Assembly (NCBI GenBank): GCA_013289695.1 | Contig: JABCZK010000006.1 | Location: forward strand, 107,911 to 171,910 | Direction: 5' to 3' | DNA length: 64,000 bases | Origin: Acidobacteriota bacterium | Lineage (GTDB): Bacteria; Acidobacteriota; Terriglobia; Acidiferrales; UBA7541 | Shown: positions 49,493 to 59,089 of the stretch, one piece after another | Layout of the letters: every line of letters starts with the position of its first letter | Position numbering within the stretch: position 1 is the first letter of the stretch | Translations under genes and position numbers: made by a program | The notes under the pieces: generated by a model | Database searches by the model: none | Seen by the model: only the letters and a program-made list of their open reading frames with translations | What the model was told of the DNA's origin: nothing

Positions 49493-49984
49493 ATGCCCGA
49501 TCGAACGCTTCATCCAATGAGTGAAAGCTTTATGGCGCGCGCCCTTGCGTTGTCGCTGGAGAACGTGCGCTCGGGGCGGGGCGGCCCTTTTGGCGCGGTG
49601 GTCGTGAAAGACGGCGAGATCATCGCGGAGGGCATGAACTGTGTTACCACCACGAATGACCCCACCGCGCATGCGGAGATGGTGGCGATTCGCGCGGCCT
49701 GCCGGAAATTGCAGAGCTTTGCATTGCCGGACTGCGAGATTTATAGCAGCTGCGAACCGTGCCCGATGTGTTTAGGAGCGATCTACTGGGCGCGGCCGGC
49801 GCGGGTTTATTTCGCGAATTCGGCGGCGGATGCGGCGCAGGCGGGGTTCGACGACGCGTACATTTATCAGGAGCTTCGTGCGCCGCACGCGGAGCGGAAA
49901 ATTCCGATGATCCAGCTCAGGCACCAAGACGCGCCGGCGGCATTTCGCGCGTGGCGGGAGAAGTCCGACAAAATTCGCTATTGA
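49493..49984 (+). CDS. guaD: Guanine deaminase / nucleoside deaminase (CDA-fold)
   Basis: GGPFGAVVVKDGEIIAEGMN, PTAHAEMVAIRAACRKL, SSCEPCPMCLGAIYWARPARVYFAN; heads the purine catabolic operon. Confidence 0.85.
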   Translation: MPDRTLHPMSESFMARALALSLENVRSGRGGPFGAVVVKDGEIIAEGMNCVTTTNDPTAHAEMVAIRAACRKLQSFALPDCEIYSSCEPCPMCLGAIYWARPARVYFANSAADAAQAGFDDAYIYQELRAPHAERKIPMIQLRHQDAPAAFRAWREKSDKIRY

Positions 49985-49995
49985 GGCCGGCTGAA

Positions 49996-52230
49996 TTGGA
50001 AACACGTGTGATTGGAAAATCGGTGCCGCGCAAGGAAGGGCGCAAAAAAGTCACCGGGCGCGCGCGCTACGTGGACGATTTGAGTTTTCCCGGGATGCTG
50101 CACGGCGTGACGGTACGCAGCCCGGCAGCGCGCGGTCGAATTCGCGCGATACGATTCGAGGGTGAGATTCCCTGGCACGAGTTTACGGTCGTTACCGCAA
50201 AAGACATTCCTGGAAAAAACTGCATCGCGCTGCTGATTGAAGATCAGCCCTGCCTCGCGGCTGAATTCGTGAATCATCCCGAAGAAGCGATTGTGCTGCT
50301 GGCCCACCACGATAAATATTTGCTGGAAGAAGCGCGCCGTGCCGTGCGAATTGAGATTGAGCCGCTGCCGGCGATCTTTTCCATCGAAGATTCGCGGGCG
50401 CGCAAGGAAATCATCTGGGGACAGGACAATATTTTCAAATCGTTTTGCGTGGATAAGGGCGACGTGGATGGCGCTTGGGCTAGCGCTGCATTTGTTGTGG
50501 AGGGCAGGTACGAAACTGGAGCGCAGGAGCAGCTGTACATCGAGCCGCAGGGGATGATCGCGCAGGTGAGCGAGGCGGAGGGCGTGACGGTGTGGGGCTC
50601 GCTGCAATGCCCGCATTACGTGCACAAGGCGCTGATGGTTTTGTTCGGGCTGCCGCGAGAGCGCATACGCGTGGTGCAGACGGAAACGGGCGGAGGATTT
50701 GGCGGCAAGGAAGAATATCCTTCGATGATCGCGGCTCATGCGGCGCTGCTGGCGCGGAAGTCCGGACGGCCGGTGAAAATTATTTACGACCGCGCGGAAG
50801 ACATGGTGGCGACGACGAAGCGGCATCCCTCGCGCACGCGTCATGTGACTGCCTTGAGCCGCGACGGAAGACTGCTGGCGATGGATATTGATTTCACGGT
50901 GGACGGCGGCGCGTATGAAACGCTTTCGCCGGTGGTACTTTCGCGCGGGACGATTCATGCGGCGGGACCGTACGCTTGCCCGAATGTGCGGATACGCAGC
51001 CGGGCCGTGGCAACGAACGCGCCGCCGCACGGAGCGTTTCGCGGTTTTGGCGCGCCGCAAAGCGTGTTTGCGCTGGAGCGGCATCTGGATCGCGTGGCGG
51101 AGGCTGTCGGAATCGCGCCCGACGAATTGCGGAGGCGGAATTTCATTCGCGAGGGACAGACGCTGGCGGTGGGGCAGGTGGTGAAAGAAAAAGTGGATAT
51201 GAATGGATTGATGGAGCGCGCGTTTGCATTGAGCGGTTACCACGCCAAACGAAAGAAGTTTGCTGCGGCAAATTCTGATCCGCGAGGCGCGATCAAGAAG
51301 GGGATTGGGTTCGCTTCGTTTTTGCATGGCGCGGGATTCACGGGCTCGGGCGAGGAATACCTGGCTTCGGAAGTGGCGATGGAGGCGATGGCGGACGGCA
51401 CGGTGCACATCTTGGCGGGCAGCACGGAAATGGGGCAGGGCACAAATACGATTTTCGCGCAGATTGCAGCGGAAGCGCTGCGGCTGGATTGCGAGCAGAT
51501 CAAAATTATTCAGCCGGATACGGCTTATGTGGCGAATAGCGGACCTACAGTGGCTTCGCGCACGGCGATGATTGTGGGCAAGCTGGTGGAGACGGCGGGG
51601 CTTGGACTGCTGAAATCGCTGACGGATGGCGAATTTCTGCAGCCTGGATATACTGCGGCGGATTTTTCGCGTGCTTGTGGCGAGTACGTGGCGAAGCATG
51701 GCCCGCTGAAAACTTTTGTGAAGTATGAGCACCCGCGCGATTTGCATTGGGACGATCTGAAATATTCGGGCGACGCTTATGGGGCATATGCGTGGGCGGT
51801 GTATGTCGCAGAAGTGTCGGTGGACATTCGCACGGCTGAGGTGCGCGTGAACGATTTCGTGGCAGTGCAGGAAGTGGGGAAGGTGATCAATCCCGTGCTC
51901 GCCGCGGGGCAGATTGAAGGCGGCGTGGCGCAGGGGATCGGGTTCGCACTTTATGAAAATGTGGTGTGGCAGGAAGGGCGGATGGTGAACGCGCAGATGA
52001 CCAATTATGTGATGCCGACGTCGGTGGATCTCCCTGCGATTCGCGTTTACTTCGAGGAAATTCCTTACGGGCGCGGACCAGCGGGCGCGAAAGGCCTGGG
52101 CGAGTTGCCGCTGGACGGGACTGCTCCGGCGATTGCGAACGCGATTGCGCAGGCGACGGGCGTGGACGTGCGGCAAATTCCGATTACGGCGGAGACGCTG
52201 CTGGAAATGCTGGAGGGCGTACATGCCTGA
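49996..52230 (+). CDS. Xanthine dehydrogenase molybdenum-binding subunit
   Basis: VIGKSVPRKEGRKKVTGRARYVDDL, QTETGGGFGGKEEYPSMIAAHAALLARKSGRPVKIIYDRAEDM, GAFRGFGAPQSVFALERHLD, GAKGLGELPLDGTAPAIANAI. Start inferred (TTG 49996 or GTG 50008). Confidence 0.93.
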   Translation: METRVIGKSVPRKEGRKKVTGRARYVDDLSFPGMLHGVTVRSPAARGRIRAIRFEGEIPWHEFTVVTAKDIPGKNCIALLIEDQPCLAAEFVNHPEEAIVLLAHHDKYLLEEARRAVRIEIEPLPAIFSIEDSRARKEIIWGQDNIFKSFCVDKGDVDGAWASAAFVVEGRYETGAQEQLYIEPQGMIAQVSEAEGVTVWGSLQCPHYVHKALMVLFGLPRERIRVVQTETGGGFGGKEEYPSMIAAHAALLARKSGRPVKIIYDRAEDMVATTKRHPSRTRHVTALSRDGRLLAMDIDFTVDGGAYETLSPVVLSRGTIHAAGPYACPNVRIRSRAVATNAPPHGAFRGFGAPQSVFALERHLDRVAEAVGIAPDELRRRNFIREGQTLAVGQVVKEKVDMNGLMERAFALSGYHAKRKKFAAANSDPRGAIKKGIGFASFLHGAGFTGSGEEYLASEVAMEAMADGTVHILAGSTEMGQGTNTIFAQIAAEALRLDCEQIKIIQPDTAYVANSGPTVASRTAMIVGKLVETAGLGLLKSLTDGEFLQPGYTAADFSRACGEYVAKHGPLKTFVKYEHPRDLHWDDLKYSGDAYGAYAWAVYVAEVSVDIRTAEVRVNDFVAVQEVGKVINPVLAAGQIEGGVAQGIGFALYENVVWQEGRMVNAQMTNYVMPTSVDLPAIRVYFEEIPYGRGPAGAKGLGELPLDGTAPAIANAIAQATGVDVRQIPITAETLLEMLEGVHA

Positions 52231-52714
52231 GCGCGCGCGGAAAATTCGCGTGTCGTGCGTGGTGAATGGAGGGGCTGCGTCGTTCGAAGCGTATCCGATG
52301 GCGCGGTTACTGGATGTGTTGCGCGAGGAACTGAAGCTTACCGGAACGAAGGAAGGTTGCGGCGAGGGCGAGTGCGGAGCGTGTTCCATCGAAATGGATG
52401 GGGCGCTGGTGAACAGCTGCCTGGTTCCGGCGTTGCAGGCGCAGGGAACGAAGATTCGCACGATTGAGGGCTTGGCGATCGGCGGGTCGCTGCATGCGGT
52501 GCAGCAGGCGTTCCTCACTCACGGTGGCGCACAATGCGGAATTTGCACGCCGGGAATGATTCTGGCAGCGGCGAATTTGCTGGCGCGATATCCGCAGCCG
52601 GACGACGCGCAGATACGCGAAGGGCTTTCCGGAAATTTGTGCCGTTGCACGGGCTACATGAAGATTTTCGAATCGGTGGTGGCAGCGGTGCGGCGGGCGG
52701 AGACGCGCGCGTGA
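52223..52714 (+). CDS. Xanthine dehydrogenase 2Fe-2S subunit
   Basis: [77 protein letters not shown]. Confidence 0.96.
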   Translation: MPERARKIRVSCVVNGGAASFEAYPMARLLDVLREELKLTGTKEGCGEGECGACSIEMDGALVNSCLVPALQAQGTKIRTIEGLAIGGSLHAVQQAFLTHGGAQCGICTPGMILAAANLLARYPQPDDAQIREGLSGNLCRCTGYMKIFESVVAAVRRAETRA

Positions 52715-53574
52715 GGGCTTACCTGCCGGCGTACGAAATGGAAACTCCGCGGGATCTTGAAGCGGCGCTCGGTCGCATGGCGAGTGAACCGGGCGTGTGG
52801 CGACCTTTTGCGGGCGGGACGGATTTGATGGTGCTGCTGGAAGCGGGAAAATTGCCGCACCAGAAATTTCTAAATATCTGGAATCTTGCGGAGCTGCGAG
52901 GGATGGAGGTTAGTTCGGAGCACGTGACGCTAGGTGCTTTGACTACTTACACTGAAGTGCAGCGGAATAAAACCCTGCTGCGCGAATTTCCGTTGCTGTG
53001 CCGCGCGGCTGCTGAAACCGGGAGCGTGGCCACGCAAAATCGCGGGACGCTGGGCGGGAATATCGCGAATGCTTCTCCGGCCGCGGATTCGCCGCCGGCA
53101 TTGATCGTTTACGATGCGGAAATTGAAATTGTTTCTGCGGGCGGGTCGCGCTGGGTTCATTACGCGTCGTTTCATACTGAGTATAAGAAAATGAATCTGC
53201 ACGCGGGGGAATTGATTCGGCGAATTCGTCTGCTGCGGACACATGCACAGTGGAAACAGTATTTTCGGAAAGTGGGGACGCGACGGGCGCAGGCTATTTC
53301 GAAGATTTGTTTTGCGGGGGCGGCGCGGGTCGAAGCGGGACGGATCGCGGACGTGCGCATCGCTTTGGGGAGTGTCGCGCCTACGGTGTTGCACGCGGTA
53401 CGCGTCGAGGAATTATTGCGCGGACAACGGCCCGGGAGCGCAGTTCTGCAGGCTGCGCAAGACGCACTGAACGCAGAAATCGCGCCGATTGACGATATGC
53501 GTTCGACGGCGCCCTATCGGCGCAACGTGGCGCGGAATTTACTCGCTGAATTTCTGGAAGTTCTGGCGGGCTGA
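52711..53574 (+). CDS. Xanthine dehydrogenase FAD-binding subunit
   Basis: WRPFAGGTDLMVLLEAGKLPHQKFLNIWNLAELRG, GSVATQNRGTLGGNIANASPAADSPPALIVYDAEIEI. GTG start overlaps the upstream stop. Confidence 0.94.
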   Translation: MRAYLPAYEMETPRDLEAALGRMASEPGVWRPFAGGTDLMVLLEAGKLPHQKFLNIWNLAELRGMEVSSEHVTLGALTTYTEVQRNKTLLREFPLLCRAAAETGSVATQNRGTLGGNIANASPAADSPPALIVYDAEIEIVSAGGSRWVHYASFHTEYKKMNLHAGELIRRIRLLRTHAQWKQYFRKVGTRRAQAISKICFAGAARVEAGRIADVRIALGSVAPTVLHAVRVEELLRGQRPGSAVLQAAQDALNAEIAPIDDMRSTAPYRRNVARNLLAEFLEVLAG

Positions 53575-53580
53575 GCGCAG

Positions 53581-54981
53581 ATGCAAAATTCATCGGAAAC
53601 TCCGCGGAGTTCGCCGGCAGCGGCGGATTTGATTGTGCGCGGGAGGCGCGTGATCACGCCTGAAGGCGAGCGGGCGGCGGCAATTCACGTGCGCGGGGGC
53701 GCGATTGCGACTGTTTCCGGGTTTGATGAAATTGTTCAGGGCGCGACGGTGCACGACGCCGGCGATTTGGTCGTAATGCCCGGCTTGGTCGATACGCATG
53801 TGCATATCAACGAGCCGGGGCGCACGGACTGGGAAGGATTTTCGACGGCGACGCGCGCGGCTGCGGCGGGTGGCGTCACTACATTGATCGAAATGCCGCT
53901 GAACAGCATTCCAGCCACGACTTCGGCGGCGGCGTTCCGCGAAAAGCTGGCAGCGGCGGCGGGAAAACTTTGGGTGGATGCGGGATTTTGGGGCGGCGTT
54001 GTGCCGGGAAATTCCGAGGAGCTGCAGCCGCTGTGGGATGCGGGCGTTTTTGGATTTAAGTGTTTTTTGGTGCCGAGCGGCGTGAACGAATTTGCGCACG
54101 TAACGGAAGCGGATTTGCGAGCGGTGCTGCCGAGGTTGGCGGCCATGGGCGCGCCCTTGCTGGCGCACGCGGAATTGCCGGGGGCGATCGAGAAGGCGGT
54201 GGCGAGCTTGCCGCAGAGTGCATCGCCGCGAAAGTACGGTACGTGGCTGGCGGCGCGTCCACGCCAAGCGGAGAACGAAGCTGTTGCGCTGCTGGTGCGG
54301 CTCGGCGGCGAGTGCGGCGCGCGGATTCACATTGTGCACGTGTCGTCTTCGGAGACGCTGGCTTTGCTGCGCGGCGCTAAAGATGCAGGCGGCACAGTGA
54401 CTGCGGAGACTTGTCCGCATTATTTGACGTTTTCCGCGGAGGAAATTGCGGACGGCGCGACGGAATTTAAATGCGCTCCGCCGATTCGCGAGCGCGAAAA
54501 TCGCGAGAAATTGTGGCAGGGGCTGGGCGACAGGACGCTGGACTTCATCGCTACCGATCATTCGCCTTGTCCGCCAGCGATGAAGCTTCCGGAAGAGGGC
54601 GATTTTTTGCGCGCCTGGGGCGGTATTGCGTCCTTGCAACTGAGTTTGCCGGCCGTGTGGACGGAAGCACGTGGGCGCGGATATGCTGTGACGCATCTTG
54701 CGAAGTGGTTGTGCGAGGGGCCGGCGCGGCTGGCGGGACTCGCTGAAAGAAAAGGAACGATCGCCGTGGGTTGCGACGCCGATTTCGTGATTTGGGAGCC
54801 GGAGGCGAAATTCCGCGTGGAGCCGGCACAGCTGCATCACCGGCACAAAATCACGCCGTACGCGGGGCGCGAGCTTAGCGGGCGCGTGGAGACGACATTT
54901 GTGCGCGGACGAAAGATATTCGAGAGCGGGGAATTTTCCGCCGGGCCCGTGGGCCACGTGCTACATCGAGGCGCGGTATGA
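53581..54981 (+). CDS. allB: Allantoinase
   Basis: VMPGLVDTHVHINEPGRTDWEGFSTATRAAAAGGVTTLIEMPLNSIPATT, TAETCPHYLTFSAEEI, FIATDHSPCPPAMK. Confidence 0.93.
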   Translation: MQNSSETPRSSPAAADLIVRGRRVITPEGERAAAIHVRGGAIATVSGFDEIVQGATVHDAGDLVVMPGLVDTHVHINEPGRTDWEGFSTATRAAAAGGVTTLIEMPLNSIPATTSAAAFREKLAAAAGKLWVDAGFWGGVVPGNSEELQPLWDAGVFGFKCFLVPSGVNEFAHVTEADLRAVLPRLAAMGAPLLAHAELPGAIEKAVASLPQSASPRKYGTWLAARPRQAENEAVALLVRLGGECGARIHIVHVSSSETLALLRGAKDAGGTVTAETCPHYLTFSAEEIADGATEFKCAPPIRERENREKLWQGLGDRTLDFIATDHSPCPPAMKLPEEGDFLRAWGGIASLQLSLPAVWTEARGRGYAVTHLAKWLCEGPARLAGLAERKGTIAVGCDADFVIWEPEAKFRVEPAQLHHRHKITPYAGRELSGRVETTFVRGRKIFESGEFSAGPVGHVLHRGAV

Positions 54982-56504
54982 ATGAGTTCACGCAATTTGT
55001 GGACCTGGCGTCGCAACGGCTGGGCGGCTGCGTGGTGCTCGCGAACGATGAATTTTTCGGGGCCAAGGAAAATTTGCTGAAGCAAGGCAAGCCGATTTTC
55101 GTCGAGGGAAAATATACAGACCGTGGACATTGGATGGACGGCTGGGAGACGCGACGGCGGCGCACTCCCGGATACGATTGGTGCATCGTGCGGCTGGGGC
55201 TGCCGGGAATTCTGCGCCGGGCGGTGGTGGATACCAGTTTTTTTACGGGAAATTATCCCGCGCGGTTTGCGTTGGAAGGATGCGATTTGGGGGATTCCGC
55301 GCCCTATAAAGACGAAACGAAAAAACTGCGAGCTGCCGCGACGCAGTGGGAAGAGATTGTGCCGGAGACAGCGCTGGAGGGCGATTCGCAAAATTCAGCG
55401 GCGGTGGCGCCTGCGGGGCGTTTTACGCACGTGCGGTTCAAGATTTACCCCGATGGCGGTGTGGCGCGATTGCGGCTGTACGGCGAGGTGGTGCCGAGCG
55501 TGACGGGAATCGCCAAGCGCGAGCTGGATTTGGCGGCGGTGGAAAACGGCGGGCGGGTGATTTCCACCAGCGATCAATTTTACAGTGAGCCGCTGAACAT
55601 GCTGATGCCGGGACGCAGCAAAAGTATGAGCGACGGGTGGGAAACGCGACGCAGGCGCGGGCCGGGGCACGATTGGGCGATCGTAAAGCTGGGAATGCCC
55701 GGGACGATTCACCGCGTGGAAGTGGACACGGCACACTTCAAGGGAAATTTTCCAGACAGCTGTTCGATTGAGGTTTGTGATGCCGAAGGAGCCAGCCTGG
55801 AAATTTCGCGGCTGGGCGAGGCGAATTGGCGTGAGCTGTTGGCTCAAGTGCCGCTCAAGGCGAACCGAAGTCATACGTTCCGCCGCCAGCTGCACGAAGT
55901 GGGCGCGGCCACGCATGTGCGGCTGAATATTTATCCTGATGGCGGCGTCAGCCGCTTTCGTGTGTTCGGGCGCGCGGCGCAGGCTGCGGACCGGCTGACG
56001 GGAATTGCGCGGCTGAATTACTTGTCGCGAAGGCAGGCTGCGGAAGCTTTGTATGATTGTTGCGGTTCCAAAAAATGGGTGGAACAAGTGCTGGCGCACA
56101 GGCCCTTCGCCGATGATTCGGCATTGCTGGATTCCGCGGAAGAGGCTTTCGCTTCTCTCGGGCGCAAAGATTGGCTGGCGATTTTTCGCAGCCATCCGCC
56201 GATTGGCGCGAAAAAGGCGGCGGCGAAGCAAACGGCGACGGCGCGCGATTGGTCCGCGAGTGAACAAGCGCTGGCGCAGCAGGGGTCGGCTGACACGCTG
56301 GCGGTGCTGGGCGCGGCGAACGAGGCTTATGAAGCGACGTTCGGGCACGTATTTTTAATTTGCGCCACGGGAAAATCCAGCGAGCAAATATTAAGTAGCC
56401 TGCAGCAGCGCCTGGGGCACGATGCCGAAACCGAAATGCGCATCGCCGGCGACGAGCAGCGCAAAATCACGCGGCTGCGTTTGGAGAAATTACTGGGAGC
56501 ATGA
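54978..56504 (+). CDS. Allantoicase fused to C-terminal OHCU decarboxylase
   Basis: Two allantoicase repeats (MDGWETRRRRTPGYDWCIVRLGLPG and SDGWETRRRRGPGHDWAIVKLGMPG) followed by OHCU decarboxylase motifs FRSHPPIGAKK and LGAANEAYEATFGHVFLICATGKSSEQIL. Confidence 0.92.
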   Translation: MNEFTQFVDLASQRLGGCVVLANDEFFGAKENLLKQGKPIFVEGKYTDRGHWMDGWETRRRRTPGYDWCIVRLGLPGILRRAVVDTSFFTGNYPARFALEGCDLGDSAPYKDETKKLRAAATQWEEIVPETALEGDSQNSAAVAPAGRFTHVRFKIYPDGGVARLRLYGEVVPSVTGIAKRELDLAAVENGGRVISTSDQFYSEPLNMLMPGRSKSMSDGWETRRRRGPGHDWAIVKLGMPGTIHRVEVDTAHFKGNFPDSCSIEVCDAEGASLEISRLGEANWRELLAQVPLKANRSHTFRRQLHEVGAATHVRLNIYPDGGVSRFRVFGRAAQAADRLTGIARLNYLSRRQAAEALYDCCGSKKWVEQVLAHRPFADDSALLDSAEEAFASLGRKDWLAIFRSHPPIGAKKAAAKQTATARDWSASEQALAQQGSADTLAVLGAANEAYEATFGHVFLICATGKSSEQILSSLQQRLGHDAETEMRIAGDEQRKITRLRLEKLLGA

Positions 56505-56839
56505 GCCAGATCACCACGCACGTGCTGGATACTTCGTTGGGACGCCCCGCCGCGGGTGTGCCGGTAACTTTGGAAATTCAAAAGACCGGGGGTTGGCAGG
56601 AAATCAGCAAGGGCGCGACGGACGCGGATGGCCGGCTGCGTCATCTGCTCGAGCCGGGGACGCTGGTGGCGGGGATTTACCGGTTGACGTTCGAGACGCA
56701 CGCTTATTTTCACGCGCGGAAAATTCGCGGGCTGTACCCGCAGATTACCATCGTGTTTCAAGTTGCCGATCCCGAGGAGTATTACCACATTCCGCTGCTG
56801 CTGAGCCCTTACGGATATTCGACCTATCGTGGGAGCTGA
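56501..56839 (+). CDS. uraH: 5-hydroxyisourate hydrolase
   Basis: ITTHVLDTSLGRPAAGVPVTLEI at N-terminus and terminal YRGS motif. Confidence 0.96.
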   Translation: MSQITTHVLDTSLGRPAAGVPVTLEIQKTGGWQEISKGATDADGRLRHLLEPGTLVAGIYRLTFETHAYFHARKIRGLYPQITIVFQVADPEEYYHIPLLLSPYGYSTYRGS

Positions 56840-56842
56840 CGA

Positions 56843-57688
56843 ATGGCCATCAAGCTGGGGAAAAATAATTACGGCAAATTGCGCGTGCGGCTGCTGCGCG
56901 TGGTGCGCCAGGATGGCCGGCACGATATACGCGAGCTGACTCTGGGGATTTCGTTCGAGGGTGATTTCGAGACGGCGCACACCAAGGGCGACAACCGGAA
57001 AATATTGCCGACGGACACGATGAAGAACACAGTGTACGTGCTGGCGCGGCAGTATCCGGTGGATTCGATCGAGGATTTTTGCACGCACCTGGTGGAACAT
57101 TTTCTGACTTACAACCCGCAGGTTACGCGCGTGCGGATTCAGGTGGAGGAAAATGTTTGGGGGCGGATTGCACTGGGCGGCAAGCCGCACGCTTCGGCTT
57201 TCTTGCGCGGCGGGCAGGACAAGCGCACGGCTACTCTGGACGCGACGCGCGAGGGAACGGCGATCCACGCGGGGATTGCGGGGCTGGTGGTGCTGAAGAC
57301 CGCGAAGTCGGCGTTCGATAATTTTTTGCGCGATCCGTATACGACCTTGAAGGAGGATCGCAACCGGATACTTTCGACTTCCATTCATGCGGATTGGCTG
57401 TATGCGGGAAGTGACATCGAATTCGGGCCGCTGTGGCATGGGATTCGCCAGGCTTTGCTGGAGACTTTCGCGGAACATGACAGCCAGTCGTTGCAGCACA
57501 CCTTGTATGCGATGGGCGAGGCGGTGCTGAGCAATTTCGATCGCGTGCGGGAGATTCATCTTTCGCTGCCGAACAGACATTTTAATTTGGTGGATTTGTC
57601 GCCATTTGGAATGGATAACCCCGCCGAAGTATTTCTTCCTACTGATGAACCACATGGGTTGATCGAGGCGACCTTACAGAGGGAGTAG
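56843..57688 (+). CDS. Urate oxidase (uricase)
   Basis: LGKNNYGKLRVRLLRVVR, ILPTDTMKNTVYVLARQYPVDSIEDF, Asn-Arg-His-like NRHFNLVDLSPFGMDNPAEVFLPTDEPHGLIEATLQR. Confidence 0.95.
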   Translation: MAIKLGKNNYGKLRVRLLRVVRQDGRHDIRELTLGISFEGDFETAHTKGDNRKILPTDTMKNTVYVLARQYPVDSIEDFCTHLVEHFLTYNPQVTRVRIQVEENVWGRIALGGKPHASAFLRGGQDKRTATLDATREGTAIHAGIAGLVVLKTAKSAFDNFLRDPYTTLKEDRNRILSTSIHADWLYAGSDIEFGPLWHGIRQALLETFAEHDSQSLQHTLYAMGEAVLSNFDRVREIHLSLPNRHFNLVDLSPFGMDNPAEVFLPTDEPHGLIEATLQRE

Positions 57689-58044
57689 GCTGAAACTGTG
57701 ACGCGAACCGCCCATCGGGATTTTGGCGTTCCCCAGTGCGGCTCTGGGGGTGGCTTCGGCAATTTTGCACGCGACTGGGTTGACACCGTGGCAAGCTGGG
57801 GCGCAGCAAGCAGCGCCCCTACCGTGTATTAGAGAGCAGGGAAGCGCTGGCAGCATTTTTCTAATTCGAATCATCTAATCAATTGAGGGTTGTTGGAATT
57901 TCGGGGACAGGTTACATTGGATTAGTTGCGGAGCTCGCCAGAAACTCCGATTGCGCCGTGTTGCATGCGGCTCGCAGTGCGCATCACAAAAAATGCTCGA
58001 AAATCTGAACTAGCCGGATTGCTTGGGAGTCTCCATACGCATTT

Positions 58045-59034
58045 ATGGATGAAAAAATTTTAATTGTGGATGACGAGACGGGAGCCCGTGCGGCGCTGGA
58101 ATTCCTGCTGCGGCGCGAGGGATTCGAAGTCCGCGACGCCGCCGATGGGCGTGCGGCCATTCAGGAATGCGCGACGTTTCGTCCGGACCTGATTCTGCTG
58201 GATATCATGATGCCGGGGATGGACGGTTTCGAAGTTTGCCGGCGCATTAAAGCCACTGCTGAAACGCGGCTCACGCCGGTGGTGCTGATCACCGGGCTGA
58301 CGGCCACCGAAGACCGCATCAAGGGCATCAACGCCGGCGCTGATGATTTTTTGAGCAAGCCGATCGACTTGAACGAGCTGCTGGCGCGGACGCGCTCGTT
58401 GCTGCGTTTGAAGCAGTACACGGATGAGCTGGAAAACGCCGAGGCGGTGCTGTTTAGCCTGGCGCACAGCATTGAGGCGCGCGATCCTTATACGCATGGG
58501 CACTGCGAGCGGCTGGCGGAAATGTCCGCGCGGATGGGCGAACGGCTGGGCTTGACGGAAGAACAGATCAAGGCGCTGCGGCGCGCGGGAGTGGTGCACG
58601 ACATCGGCAAAGTGGCCGTAGCAGATTCGATTTTGCTGAAGCCCGGCCCCTTAAGCGCGGATGAAGCGAAGATCATGCAGAAGCATCCGGTGGTGGGCGA
58701 GCGCATCTGCGCGCCGCTGAAAACTTTTCGTTTGGTGTTGCCGATCATCCGCCATCATCACGAGAAGCACAATGGCACCGGTTATCCAGATGGTTTGCAG
58801 GGCGAAGAGATTCCGCTCACGGCGCGCATTTTGCAGCTCTCGGATGTGTATGATGCGCTGACGACGGACCGGCCTTACAAGGTGGCGTTTACGCCGGAAG
58901 TTGCGCTGGATTTGATGGAAGAAGAAGCCGAGCGCGGGTGGTGGGACCGGGAACTGTTCGAGGCTTTTAGGGAAATGATCCGCGTGCACCACAAAGAGCT
59001 GGCGCCGGACGCGTTCCGCAAAGTTGTGAACTAA
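58045..59034 (+). CDS. Response regulator with HD-GYP domain (cyclic-di-GMP phosphodiesterase type)
   Basis: ILIVDDETGARAALEFLLRREGF, LILLDIMMPGMDGFEVCRRIK; HDIGKVAVADSILLKPGPL and HHHEKHNGTGYPDGLQGEEIPLTARILQLSDVYDALTTDRPY. Confidence 0.95.
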   Translation: MDEKILIVDDETGARAALEFLLRREGFEVRDAADGRAAIQECATFRPDLILLDIMMPGMDGFEVCRRIKATAETRLTPVVLITGLTATEDRIKGINAGADDFLSKPIDLNELLARTRSLLRLKQYTDELENAEAVLFSLAHSIEARDPYTHGHCERLAEMSARMGERLGLTEEQIKALRRAGVVHDIGKVAVADSILLKPGPLSADEAKIMQKHPVVGERICAPLKTFRLVLPIIRHHHEKHNGTGYPDGLQGEEIPLTARILQLSDVYDALTTDRPYKVAFTPEVALDLMEEEAERGWWDRELFEAFREMIRVHHKELAPDAFRKVVN

Positions 59035-59089
59035 GCGCGCCGGTCGGCGCTTTTGCACGCTGCACGATTGGGTGTCACGCGAGCGGGCG

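Noticed and set aside
49978-52518. 846-aa minus-strand ORF antisense to xanthine dehydrogenase
   Set aside because: Arg/His-rich shadow ORF of a high-GC coding strand; no recognisable domain, and the plus-strand frame is an unambiguous XDH subunit.
53590-54957. 455-aa minus-strand ORF over allantoinase
   Set aside because: Antisense Arg-rich shadow with no domain signature.
56327-57655. 442-aa minus-strand ORF over HIU hydrolase and uricase
   Set aside because: Antisense to two confidently identified enzymes.
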